A stretch of DNA of 49,528 nt from DAOOWV01 sp035371485 (GTDB lineage Bacteria > Patescibacteriota > Dojkabacteria > JAFGLO01): contig DAOOWV010000005.1 of assembly GCA_035371485.1 (NCBI GenBank), positions 1 through 49,528 on the forward strand. The letters are read 5' to 3'. This document shows, in pieces, positions 25,070-34,115 of this stretch; positions within the stretch are counted from its first letter, which is position 1, and each line of letters begins with the position of its first letter. The notes beneath the pieces are model-generated. The model was not told the DNA's origin. It saw nothing but the letters and a program-made list of their open reading frames with translations, and did not search any database. The position numbers and the translations under genes were made by a program.

Positions 25070-25639
25070 ATGGACAAAGAAACTTCTGTTAAAAAAGAAA
25101 AATATCTTATATTGCGGGAACAGGTAGTTTCCTGTAATAGTTGTGATTTACGAAAAGGTGCAACACAGGTTGTCCCTGGAGCTGGATCGTTAAACTCTAA
25201 AATTATGTTTATTGGGGAAGGCCCTGGAGCTACAGAAGACAGACAAGGAATACCATTTTGTGGTGCTGCTGGAAAATTTTTGGATATACTTTTAGAGTCG
25301 ATCGGACTAAACAGAAATAAAATTTTTATAGCGAATATCGTAAAGTGCCGTCCTCCTAATAACAGAGATCCTGAAATTGGGGAGATCAAAATATGTACAA
25401 AATGGTTGGAACAGCAAATTGAGATTATTCAACCTGAGGTTGTTGTTCCTCTGGGAAGACATGCTTTGAATTTTTTCCTGCCTGGGAAAATGATTTCAAA
25501 GGAACATGGTAATGTATATGAACAAGGTGGGAGAAGATATTTTTTATCGTATCATCCTGCTGTTGCGTTATATAATGGTTCATACAGAGATGTAATGTTG
25601 TCCGATTTTAAAAAACTTCATGACTTAATTAATAATTAA
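25070..25639 (+). CDS. Family 4 uracil-DNA glycosylase
   Basis: Removes uracil from DNA in base-excision repair. 189 residues with Fe-S ligand cysteines C22 and C25 (CNSCDLRKG), then VKCRPP and EIKICTKWLE; the active-site loop GEGPGATEDRQGIPF followed by CGAAG; and YHPAVAL near the end. This matches the thermophile/archaeal-like UDGb/family 4 form with a [4Fe-4S] cluster. A -10-like TATGATAAAAT ends only about 6 nt before the ATG, with TTGATA at 25032, so the mRNA may be leaderless. Confidence 0.9.
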   Translation: MDKETSVKKEKYLILREQVVSCNSCDLRKGATQVVPGAGSLNSKIMFIGEGPGATEDRQGIPFCGAAGKFLDILLESIGLNRNKIFIANIVKCRPPNNRDPEIGEIKICTKWLEQQIEIIQPEVVVPLGRHALNFFLPGKMISKEHGNVYEQGGRRYFLSYHPAVALYNGSYRDVMLSDFKKLHDLINN

Positions 25640-25687
25640 TAATTAATAAAGAATAAAGAATATAAAACTGAAAAAACTACTTCTCCT

Positions 25688-26794
25688 TTGCCCCCACCGT
25701 TATCTACTAATCCGAGGGTTGCGTTAGTTATTGATTTTTTTTATTGGTATGGTGGAGCTCAAAAGGTTGAAGAATTAATTCTTAATATATTTCCTGATGC
25801 TGACGTATTTGCTGGTTTTAAACATCCTAAATATCACGGATGGTTACCTAAAAACGTAACCTATACAATTGTACATAAATTTCCTCTTAAACGATTGCTT
25901 GCTCCATTGTATGAATTATTTCTCCCATTTGCTTTTGAACGTCTTGATTTTAGTAAATATGATGTAGTTATTAGTAGTACACAATGTTTTGCTAAAGGAA
26001 TTATAGTTCCACCAGGAGTAAAACATATCAGTTATGTACATACACCTCCAAGATTTTTATGGGGTATGGAAAGTTCTCGACAATCCAAAGCTTTTTTTAT
26101 GGTAAAACCAATTCTTTCAATTATCAATCATTTTTTACGGATTTGGGATTTTCATGCATCTACTCGTCCTAATATTTTAGTAACCAACTCTACAGAGGTT
26201 CAAAGAAGAATTACCAAATTTTATAAAAGAAATAGCATTGTTATTCATCCTCCGGTTGATCTTCCACGAGAAAAAATAATAAGAGAAAAAAAAGATGAAA
26301 ACCTTTTTGTTTCAGTAGGGAGATTGGTGTCATATAAAAAAGTCGATGTAGCAATTGAAGCTTTTAAAAAAATGCCAGAAAAAACTCTAGTAATCATTGG
26401 AAGTGGTGATGAAGAAACTAGATTGAGGAAATTAGCTAGAGGGTATAAAAATATTCGAATACTTGGTTTTGTTGATGGTAATGATAAATTTAAATGGATT
26501 CAAAAAGCAAAGGCTGTTATACATTTACCATTCGAAGATTTTGGAATTGTTCCGGTTGAAGCAATGGCAATGGGAACACCCGTAATTGGGTTAAATGCTG
26601 GTGGGACGGTTGAAACAGTTATAAATGGTAAGACAGGTGTATTAATTGATGAGGTAAATGTTAAAAATGTTGTTAATGCTGTGAACAAGATAATGGGAAT
26701 AAGTATAAGTGAAGATGATTGCAAAAAAAGAGCAGGTGAATTTAGTTTTGAGAATTTCAGGAAGCAGATATTAGAAGTTATGCGGGATATTTAA
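25688..26794 (+). CDS. Family 4 glycosyltransferase
   Basis: 368 residues with two Rossmann-like domains (GT-B). N-terminal VALVIDFFYWYGGAQKVEE is the glycine-rich acceptor-side loop. The C-terminal domain starts with FVSVGRLVSYKKVDVAIEAF, then IGSGDEE, ILGFVDGNDK and the donor-binding FEDFGIVPVEAMAMGTPVIG (E-x7-E-like). It probably adds a sugar to an envelope glycan. No ATG is near; the TTG at 25688 is the likely start, although the frame is open back to 25643. A methyltransferase follows 17 nt later, suggesting a glycan-modification pair. Confidence 0.85.
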   Translation: MPPPLSTNPRVALVIDFFYWYGGAQKVEELILNIFPDADVFAGFKHPKYHGWLPKNVTYTIVHKFPLKRLLAPLYELFLPFAFERLDFSKYDVVISSTQCFAKGIIVPPGVKHISYVHTPPRFLWGMESSRQSKAFFMVKPILSIINHFLRIWDFHASTRPNILVTNSTEVQRRITKFYKRNSIVIHPPVDLPREKIIREKKDENLFVSVGRLVSYKKVDVAIEAFKKMPEKTLVIIGSGDEETRLRKLARGYKNIRILGFVDGNDKFKWIQKAKAVIHLPFEDFGIVPVEAMAMGTPVIGLNAGGTVETVINGKTGVLIDEVNVKNVVNAVNKIMGISISEDDCKKRAGEFSFENFRKQILEVMRDI

Positions 26795-26811
26795 TCTTTA
26801 ATTACTCAATC

Positions 26812-27530
26812 ATGGGGAAATTAATTAAAACTCAAAGAGCGAAGGTTATTAATAATGAAAAAGCCAGAATTGAATACTGGGAGCAACAGTTTAAGGAAGA
26901 ATATGAAATTGGAGAAATAACAAAAGAGAATCAGGAATTGTTATCGAATTTAGTTGAAGGATTGAAACGAGGAAAGATGCTTGATAATGGTTGTGGAGAT
27001 GGAAGATTAAAATATTATTTTGAAGTTTTGGGCTGGGAAGTTTATGGTACAGATATTTCCAAGAATGCAATTTTAAGAGCATCAAAGATTACTCCTTTGA
27101 ATCTTGTGGTTACTCCAGCTGAGACATTACCATTTAGAGATCATTTTTTTGATGTTGTTTTTTCGTGGAGAGTTTTTCACAGTTTATGTAAGAAAGATAG
27201 GGTTAAGGCTGTTCAAGAGTGCAATAGAGTTCTTAAAAAGATGGATATTTAATATGTTCTGTTCAGTCCGTTGATGATGAACATACACGGGCAAAGTATC
27301 GTGAGAGTGGGGTGGAAATTGAGGATGATAAAGAAACCTATCTTTCAGACATGCAAGTTGGAGATAAAATTGTTCAAAGATTAAAGCATTTTTACAGTAA
27401 AGAAGATCTTGTAAATGAGATTGAAAGCAATACTGGATTAAAAATTATTGAGATTGTTAAATATTCGGAAAAATCTGGATGGGATAAAGATTTACAAGTA
27501 TACTGGGTTATTAAAGCTGTGAAAAAGTGA
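26812..27530 (+). pseudogene. Class I SAM methyltransferase interrupted by a -1 frameshift at an A5 run
   Basis: The first frame (26812-27252, 146 aa) contains motif I LDNGCGDGRLKYY, acidic YGTDIS and motif IV FDVVFSWRVFHSL, then stops after LKKMDI. Shifting by -1 at AAAAA 27235-27239 gives LKKDGYLICSVQSVDD, the normal continuation of such enzymes, and stays open to 27530 (about 239 aa in all). One missing A would explain it. Alone, the first piece lacks the last beta strands of the fold. It follows the glycosyltransferase by 17 nt and may methylate a glycan or lipid. Real decay and assembly error cannot be separated here. Confidence 0.65.
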
Positions 27531-28709
27531 TCAATAATCCTTACGTTCAATTGAAATGTTTAAATATTGATCCGAAATTTCAAAATCACATCTCTGGTTA
27601 GATACATTACAATATTTTTCAAAAGGGTAGGTAATATTCTCTTCGTTATCTTTGTAATCAATTTTCCAATAGATAAAACTTGAATCTTTTTTTTCATTGT
27701 ACCAAAGTGCCAGGGTACTTCCCTCAACTATTTTTAGTATTTTTTCAACATCGTCTTCCTCTAAAAATTTCGAGAATATCGTTCTTATTTCCCAGGGGCC
27801 AAAGGTATAATTTTTGTAGATAGACTGATAGTTAAAAAGTGTTTTTTTTATTTCAACATCTTTTAACTCACTATCTGAAAATTCCGTGTTCAGTCTTGGA
27901 TCATAATTATTAGGAGTGTTGATAATTTCCCCTGTTGAAATTTCAAGTGTTTGATATAATTTATTGATATTGTCATAATTATTGTTTTGCTTATATTTAT
28001 CTAGTATGAATAATGGAGCTTCTATATAGTGAAGTTTACTAACATTCCACACGTAAGGATGCATTGAATTGTTGTCTTTATTAGTATTTGCTGATATCAC
28101 ACTTTGTTCTACTTTTTCAATATCATTATGATTCGTATACATTAATGCTGTAAATGTTGCGTCACCTTCCAATAATGCAATAAAAGCTATTCTTTTATCA
28201 GAATTTTGTTCTGACTGTAAATCAAAGCTATTTTCAATATTACTTATATCAAAAGTTGAATCCTGAAGATAATGGGTGAATTCATGAGAAAAAATATATC
28301 TTTCAACTGGATTGAGTGTTGAAATGTCTGATTTATTTACTGAAGTATAGAATATTTTTTCACTAACTGAATAATAGCCAAGGATTTCTTCGTTAAAATC
28401 ATCTGAAAGACTATTACTTATTGTTTCATCTGTATCAAAATATTTGAATGCTTGGTAAAGCAAATCCTTTTCAGTAGGTTCGTCATTCTGCGTGTAAAAC
28501 AAATTTTGAAGTTGAGTTTGGTCAATCTGCTTGAATTTTACATTCTCAATTGAGAAATTAACCGTTCTTAATTTTGCAGTTTTATTAAAAATTGCATTAA
28601 TCGAATTGGATTTTTGGTATGCAAAAAATGAAACTAGTAAGACTATTACCAGAAAGGGAATAAGGTATTTAATTATTTTTATTTGATTTTTATTTAGGGA
28701 CGTAATCAT
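27531..28709 (-). CDS. Membrane-anchored zinc metalloprotease-like protein (HEFTH)
   Basis: 392 residues. An N-terminal transmembrane helix (about 11-31) is followed by an extracellular domain with HEFTH at 142-146 and ALLEGDATF with E181 at 35 residues downstream: the HExxH + Glu pattern of gluzincins (peptidase MA-like). I do not recognise a more precise family. The start ATG at 28709 lies inside the 3' end of rpoD (20-nt overlap), so the two are probably co-translated. It abuts the convergent methyltransferase gene. Catalytic activity is inferred from the motif. Confidence 0.65.
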   Translation of the reverse strand: MITSLNKNQIKIIKYLIPFLVIVLLVSFFAYQKSNSINAIFNKTAKLRTVNFSIENVKFKQIDQTQLQNLFYTQNDEPTEKDLLYQAFKYFDTDETISNSLSDDFNEEILGYYSVSEKIFYTSVNKSDISTLNPVERYIFSHEFTHYLQDSTFDISNIENSFDLQSEQNSDKRIAFIALLEGDATFTALMYTNHNDIEKVEQSVISANTNKDNNSMHPYVWNVSKLHYIEAPLFILDKYKQNNNYDNINKLYQTLEISTGEIINTPNNYDPRLNTEFSDSELKDVEIKKTLFNYQSIYKNYTFGPWEIRTIFSKFLEEDDVEKILKIVEGSTLALWYNEKKDSSFIYWKIDYKDNEENITYPFEKYCNVSNQRCDFEISDQYLNISIERKDY

Positions 28710-29781
28710 CCAATCTTTTCTTCTTTGACATTTCTCTAAGTTTTCTTAGCGCTTTGGCTTCTATCTGTCTTATTCTTTCCCTAGTTACTTCAAATTGCAA
28801 ACCGACCTCTTCTAAAGTTCTTGTTACTCCATCTGTTAGACCGAACCTTAACTTTATAACCTCGGCTTCTCTTTCAGGAAGTTGATCCAATAGATTATTA
28901 ATCTGTGCTCTCACATATTCGTTTTCAGCGTAAGCCTCTGGAGAAAGGGAATCTTCATCAGCTATCATTTCCTCCATCATACTTTTATCATCATCTTTTG
29001 CTTGCGCCGTTAACGAAATTGGCAATCTAGCTACTTTAAGTGCATTGTCAACTTTGTCTACTTCCATTTCAGCATTTTCTGCTAATTCTTCCATAGTTGG
29101 TTTTCTACCAAGCTCTGTCGATAATTCTGAACTAATTCTGAATAGTTTATTAATCGTTTCGATCATATGAACGGGAATTCTAATTGTTCTCGCCTGATCT
29201 GCGATTGCCCTGGTTATTGCTTGTCTTATCCACCAAGTAGCATAAGTTGACAATTTAAAACCTCTTTTATAGTCAAATTTTTCAATTGCTTTTATTAAAC
29301 CAACATTTCCCTCCTGAATTAAATCTAAAATATCCATTCTTCCTTTTGCATATTTTTTTGCGATACTTACTACAAGTCTTAAGTTTGCCTTTATCAATAA
29401 GTCTTTGGCCTCTTCATCTCCATTATTAAATCTTTGGGCGAGAATTACTTCTTCTTCTGCTTCAAGTAGGGGAGTTCTTCCAATTTGATGAAGATAAGCG
29501 TGAATTGCATCCCTCGAGGCATCAATTTTAATACTTCTGAGAATTTCTAGCTTCTTTTCAAACGATAAACTTTTCTTTGCTTCTTGTATTGGCTCATCTG
29601 CTTCTGTATCAAGAATCGGAATACCTTCATTTTCAAATACTTGGATAATTTCGTCTAATGAATCGACATCTTCTTCAATTGTCATAAATTCTAACAAAAG
29701 GTCGTCAACCAATAGATATCCTTGTTCTTTTCCTTTCTTTATAAGCTTTTTTAGATTTAAATTCTGCTTTAAATCAGCCAT
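28690..29781 (-). CDS. rpoD: Primary sigma-70 factor RpoD/SigA
   Basis: 363 residues, short like Gram-positive SigA. Region 1.2 begins near DAIHAYLHQIGRTPLL; region 2 includes DLIQEGNVGLIKAIEKFD and YATWWIRQAITRAI (-10 recognition); region 3 has IRIPVHMIETINKL; region 4 has VTRERIRQIEAKALRKLR (-35 helix-turn-helix). The region 1.1 N terminus is reduced. It explains the -35/-10 promoters seen in the window. The gene has its own near-consensus promoter and is divergent from the zinc-ribbon gene. Confidence 0.95.
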   Translation of the reverse strand: MADLKQNLNLKKLIKKGKEQGYLLVDDLLLEFMTIEEDVDSLDEIIQVFENEGIPILDTEADEPIQEAKKSLSFEKKLEILRSIKIDASRDAIHAYLHQIGRTPLLEAEEEVILAQRFNNGDEEAKDLLIKANLRLVVSIAKKYAKGRMDILDLIQEGNVGLIKAIEKFDYKRGFKLSTYATWWIRQAITRAIADQARTIRIPVHMIETINKLFRISSELSTELGRKPTMEELAENAEMEVDKVDNALKVARLPISLTAQAKDDDKSMMEEMIADEDSLSPEAYAENEYVRAQINNLLDQLPEREAEVIKLRFGLTDGVTRTLEEVGLQFEVTRERIRQIEAKALRKLREMSKKKRLDDYVPK

Positions 29782-29810
29782 GCAGTTTATTTTTAATTTA
29801 GGATAGAGTA

Positions 29811-29839
29811 ATTATATGTTAATTGTGTTATATTTGCAA
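29811..29839 (-). promoter_or_regulatory. Promoter for rpoD, TTGCAA-17-TATAAT
   Basis: On the minus strand TTGCAA (29834-29839) and a perfect TATAAT (29811-29816) are spaced 17 nt; the start is predicted near 29804, leader about 22 nt without Shine-Dalgarno. Confidence 0.65.
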
Positions 29840-29891
29840 ATATTGAACATAATTAACATCGCTAAATTTGGGCACAATTCAAATTAAATTG

Positions 29892-29920
29892 TTGTGTATG
29901 AAGTTAAGTTTTGATATAAT
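29892..29920 (+). promoter_or_regulatory. Promoter TTGTGT-17-TATAAT for the zinc-ribbon gene
   Basis: TTGTGT (29892-29897) and a perfect TATAAT (29915-29920) with 17-nt spacing; predicted start near 29927, leader about 52 nt. A TTGACA at 29923-29928 has no matching -10. Confidence 0.5.
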
Positions 29921-29978
29921 ATTTGACACGCTGTTTTAATGCATCAAGCGATTTGGCTTTATTTGATAAAAAAGAAAT

Positions 29979-30419
29979 ATGGATAAACAAGCACTATTAG
30001 ATATTGCAGCAAGGTTTTGTGATAGATGTGGAACTAAATATAATGTTACTGATGTTGAAATCGTTAGAGATTTTGGTGGTTCTTTATTATTAATGCTGAA
30101 CTGTCATAATTGTGGAGCTAGTCACATGGTTAACTTTATTGCTAGTAAAGGTGTCGGAAGTCGTTTGGTAATTCACACTGATTTATTTCCAGATGAGGTA
30201 AGGGAAGTGCCGATTGGAAATGGAGTGGAATCCAACGAACTACTTGACCTTCATATGCATTTAAATATTGGAATTGTAACGTTGGGAGTACTTGGAAAAT
30301 TGTTTGGAAGCGATGATAAATTAAAGAAATATTCTTTACCAAAGGTTGAAAACTCTCCAAGTCCAGTTGAGCCTAACGTACAAAAAAGTGCTGTTAAAGG
30401 AAAAGTAAAACCTGTATAG
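29979..30419 (+). CDS. Hypothetical zinc-ribbon protein
   Basis: 146 residues. The N-terminal half has two CxxC knuckles, CDRCG (residues 13-17) and CHNCG about 30 residues later, a classic zinc ribbon. A middle beta/alpha part (SRLVIHTDLFPDEVREV) and a Lys/Pro-rich tail follow. No family is recognised; a nucleic-acid-binding or regulatory role would be a guess. It stands alone, divergent from rpoD and convergent with the DUF4012 gene. Confidence 0.6.
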   Translation: MDKQALLDIAARFCDRCGTKYNVTDVEIVRDFGGSLLLMLNCHNCGASHMVNFIASKGVGSRLVIHTDLFPDEVREVPIGNGVESNELLDLHMHLNIGIVTLGVLGKLFGSDDKLKKYSLPKVENSPSPVEPNVQKSAVKGKVKPV

Positions 30420-30430
30420 AAAATTAGTTT

Positions 30431-33292
30431 TTATAATTGTACTTCTATATCCTTCTCAAAATTACCTTCAGTTTTTTGTCCGCTATTAGTAACAATTATT
30501 TGGAAAATAGTATTTGTATAGCCACTTGGTTTAATTAATGACACTTTTCTAAAGCTATTAGTTGATGAGAAGAATATCTTCACAGTTTTATTCTGCGATA
30601 GTCCAACATCAAGTTTGAAATATACTATTGTAAAGTTATTATTCTTTTCAATCCAATACTCAGAAATTCCAACTACTTGGGTTACGTTTACTGTAGATGG
30701 AAGATACAATCTTCCGTATGCATAATAAATTCCCTCAGGGTAGACATCTTTGACTGATTGGTTCAGATAGTCCAAGGAGATGGTTCCAGAAGTTAAGGAT
30801 GATGATGTTTCAATGTTAATACTTATTGCACGATTTAAGAAAGCATTAGATTTGTTACCTCCATAATTCCATTCAAGTGGGTAGATGAATAAGTTTCCGT
30901 TATCAGTAATTTTATTAATAGTTTTGTGAATCTTTTCAATTTCAGCCTGTAAAACTGTGTTTTTCATACTTATTACAATATTTTTTTGATCCATCTCCTC
31001 CTTTAGTAAATTGAGGATGTCAATGGTACTAACTTTTTCTCCTTTTGCAATCTCAATGTAAATTTGTTCAGCTATCTGAGTTAATATATCAGCCTTATTG
31101 TCGGTTTCAGGCGTAAATTCGTTATGATATTGATTTACAATGTCCATTAGGTTATCTGATGTAACGGTCTGATTAGTTGAAGAAATGTATATTGGACCGG
31201 TTTTTTGAAGTAATGCCTGTAAGCTAAATAGGTTGACGGAGACAACCCCATCAACGGTTGTTGATACTCCTATACTTTTTAACATATCCTCAAGTTCGAT
31301 ATGCAATTTAGAATAATCCTGTTCCCAGTTTATAGTACTTGGAGTCCATGTTTGAGTTGGGTAGTCTGTAAATTTAGCGAAATCATTAGGAAGGTTGAAC
31401 CAAAGTGAATTGTTTTTTAATATTCCATCTAAATTATATATATTTTCGAATGACAGTGAGACGATTTGTCCGTACCTAATTTTTAAAATTCCATAGCCTG
31501 ATATCCATCCACCGTGTGGTCTGAGTTCGTAAGGATTATGAATTAATATAATATATGTCCTCTGTCCATCTATACCTACCAGATCTGAGAGCTCAGATGT
31601 AAATGTATAAATTGTATCGATGTATTGACGATTAGATGAAACTTTTTCTTTAATTTCAGCAATTTTAGTTGAGAATGGTTCAGGATAATAGGATGGGTCA
31701 ATAGTAGCAATTATTTCTGAGGTCTGAAATAAATATTGAGTGGCAGTTTTTAAGTATGGTAGATTTTTATTTATTTCTTCAAGTTCTTTGGTATAAACTC
31801 TGGTTGAAGTTATTGTGCCATTCAAGGGTTCTGCGATATTAATTTGGGTTAGGTATTCAAGCAGTGGAACTCTGATATATTCTACATTATTTAATGCTTG
31901 AGAGGAAAGATCAAGGGATACAATTAGTTTATCTGTTTCATTATAAAATTTGTCTATGATAGGAACGTGTTCTACCCATGAAAGCGTTTTCCATGCTTTT
32001 TGGATGCTTTGATTTGAATTATCTAACAAGTCAACATACTGCTTTACTTCAGTGGTGGGGTTGGAAGCAACGGTTTGGTAGTTTTTTAATGCTTTGTATG
32101 ATTTATTTGTTTCGAATGCAATTACAGTTATCGGAATAATTGTGAAATAAAATATTATTCCAGTTAGTATTGATAGTAAAATAACCGAGAACAATTTTTT
32201 CTTATCCTTGATGTAATAATTCCATGAGGTTTTAACCGATTCCTTTTCTTTGGAAATTTGTGGTTCAAGTTTTATTTTGAAAAAATGTAGAATTTTACCT
32301 AAAAAGGTGTATTCTTCCCGAATTGTTTCTCCAAGTTGGGTTGTTGTTTCATTGGTAATTACAGGTTCTGCTTTTGTAGTTTTTTTCTTTTGAGCAACTG
32401 TGTGTGCGTAAGTATTGGTTCTCTGTACTATCTCGTCAATTTCAAATCTGGTTGAGAATGTCTCAGATTTTTCTTCTGGGTCAAGACTTTCGTTAAACGT
32501 AAGTTTAGTTTTTTCATCAAATTCAATGTTTTTAACAGATGGGTTGTGTTCTATTACCTTGTAAGCAAAGGTCATTGTACTTATTTTTTCATGATTAGAA
32601 AGAATGCTATTATCAGTATTTTTTGAGAAATTTGCTTTCACTAAACCATATACATAATCAGCACTGTAAATTACGTAATATGAATCTAATCCCTCTCCAT
32701 CGATTGTAATCTTTTGGTTAATTGTTGAGTCAAATATTATCTTTTTTAACGGCGTATTGCCCTGTGTTGACATTCCAGGTCCTAATACTTCACCAGTATA
32801 TACAATTCTGACAAACCTGTTTTTTTCATTTAGTTCATTAATCTTCTTCTTTATTGCTGATAACAAATCATCAATAGTATATTGTTTAACATTGTCTGGT
32901 GAGGAGGGGTATCTGTTTAATGGAAAAGTAATTGCGACTTTAGTATTAGTGTTTTGAGCGTAATTTAATGTGGCTTGAAGAGTATTTATTATTTCAATAT
33001 ATTCATTGCTTGAGAAATTTGTCTTGCAATCAATGTGTTGATCTAGTAATATAAATATGTAATCTATTTTGGATACAACACTATCAATACGTGGAATACT
33101 TTCAAGAGTTATATATTTAAATGTCTGATGTTTGTGAAAGTCTTGAAATAGAGAAGTTCTTTCTTTTCTATAATCATCAGCTATTATGACGGCTCCATCT
33201 TCTGACAATAAAGTAGTTGTCAGATCAAGCACAATTGGATGAGCACCATAAACAATTAAAGTTGTTCTTTTTTTTGCGAACTGACTACTCAT
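30431..33292 (-). CDS. DUF4012 membrane protein with N-terminal SDR-like domain
   Basis: 953 residues. Residues ~1-250 resemble a degenerate NAD-dependent epimerase (SDR) fold: strand/glycine start TLIVYGAHPIVLDL, IDYIFILLDQ, and YTGEVLGPGMST. A transmembrane helix follows (about 370-395), then a large extracellular part containing the DUF4012 core (ILIHNPYELRPHGGWISGYG and LSFENIYNLDG). DUF4012 proteins are common in Actinobacteria and CPR and often lie in polysaccharide loci; molecular function is unknown. The typical SDR YxxxK motif is not obvious, so the N-terminal domain may only bind ligand. It overlaps the upstream PEGA gene by 8 nt. Confidence 0.7.
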   Translation of the reverse strand: MSSQFAKKRTTLIVYGAHPIVLDLTTTLLSEDGAVIIADDYRKERTSLFQDFHKHQTFKYITLESIPRIDSVVSKIDYIFILLDQHIDCKTNFSSNEYIEIINTLQATLNYAQNTNTKVAITFPLNRYPSSPDNVKQYTIDDLLSAIKKKINELNEKNRFVRIVYTGEVLGPGMSTQGNTPLKKIIFDSTINQKITIDGEGLDSYYVIYSADYVYGLVKANFSKNTDNSILSNHEKISTMTFAYKVIEHNPSVKNIEFDEKTKLTFNESLDPEEKSETFSTRFEIDEIVQRTNTYAHTVAQKKKTTKAEPVITNETTTQLGETIREEYTFLGKILHFFKIKLEPQISKEKESVKTSWNYYIKDKKKLFSVILLSILTGIIFYFTIIPITVIAFETNKSYKALKNYQTVASNPTTEVKQYVDLLDNSNQSIQKAWKTLSWVEHVPIIDKFYNETDKLIVSLDLSSQALNNVEYIRVPLLEYLTQINIAEPLNGTITSTRVYTKELEEINKNLPYLKTATQYLFQTSEIIATIDPSYYPEPFSTKIAEIKEKVSSNRQYIDTIYTFTSELSDLVGIDGQRTYIILIHNPYELRPHGGWISGYGILKIRYGQIVSLSFENIYNLDGILKNNSLWFNLPNDFAKFTDYPTQTWTPSTINWEQDYSKLHIELEDMLKSIGVSTTVDGVVSVNLFSLQALLQKTGPIYISSTNQTVTSDNLMDIVNQYHNEFTPETDNKADILTQIAEQIYIEIAKGEKVSTIDILNLLKEEMDQKNIVISMKNTVLQAEIEKIHKTINKITDNGNLFIYPLEWNYGGNKSNAFLNRAISINIETSSSLTSGTISLDYLNQSVKDVYPEGIYYAYGRLYLPSTVNVTQVVGISEYWIEKNNNFTIVYFKLDVGLSQNKTVKIFFSSTNSFRKVSLIKPSGYTNTIFQIIVTNSGQKTEGNFEKDIEVQL

Positions 33293-33962
33293 ATAGTATA
33301 GGTATTAACATAAGTTTAGATTGAATAGTGGTTGTGGTGTTTTCATAAGTGTTAATAGTAAATTCTTGGGATTTATATCCTTCAGCTTTAATAATTATCT
33401 CATTACTTTTTTCGGAATCTGGGATAAAAGTGTAGGGGGAATTCCCGTGTAATGATCCATCAATATAAATGTCACCCTTTACTTCCTCGGTAAAAAAGGA
33501 TACAGATGAAATTTTTGAAGGAGTATTTCTTATTAATAAAATTTCTGATCCTTCAAATGAGGCTCCAAGATTTAATGTTAAATTTATTGATTCATTTGTT
33601 GATAATGGGATTTTTTCGTTGTATTGATAATAAAAGGTTTCATTAGGTGATTGTTTTTTTACTGTTACTGTATGCTCTTTACATTCGACCCTGTAATTTT
33701 CAATTGGAGTCGAACCGATTTGTTTCTCATCAATTAGTACGTCAGCTTTTCCGTTCATCAGATTTACAGAGAGGGTACATACTTGTTTATTTGATGGAAT
33801 AATACTTATTATCCTTGATATTAAGTCAAATTTAAAGATGATGGTTACTAAAACTATTGATAAAAGGATAATTAGTAATGGGGCAATTATTGTGGGTTTT
33901 GAAGTAGATTCATACTTTAACCCTTTTATTCTGTTTTTATACAGCTTCTTAAGGTTGTCCAT
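33285..33962 (-). CDS. PEGA-domain membrane protein
   Basis: 225 residues: a basic cytoplasmic N terminus, one membrane helix (about 27-50), and two extracellular PEGA-like beta repeats, KADVLIDEKQIGSTPIENY and KGDIYIDGSLHGNSPYTF. PEGA domains are found in surface-layer and envelope proteins. It is translationally coupled (8-nt overlap) to the DUF4012 protein, so the two may form one envelope complex. Function unknown beyond that. Confidence 0.75.
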   Translation of the reverse strand: MDNLKKLYKNRIKGLKYESTSKPTIIAPLLIILLSIVLVTIIFKFDLISRIISIIPSNKQVCTLSVNLMNGKADVLIDEKQIGSTPIENYRVECKEHTVTVKKQSPNETFYYQYNEKIPLSTNESINLTLNLGASFEGSEILLIRNTPSKISSVSFFTEEVKGDIYIDGSLHGNSPYTFIPDSEKSNEIIIKAEGYKSQEFTINTYENTTTTIQSKLMLIPILYE

Positions 33963-34115
33963 TTGGCAGTTATTTTTATTATGTTCACAAATTTCTAAGT
34001 TATTTAATTCTACACTTTTATAAAATGTTTAGCAAGCTAAGAAAATATGTTGTTTTGAAAACAATGAAGTTGTTTATTGTGCTGTAATATGTTATTATTT
34101 ATTCTATTATTTGCT

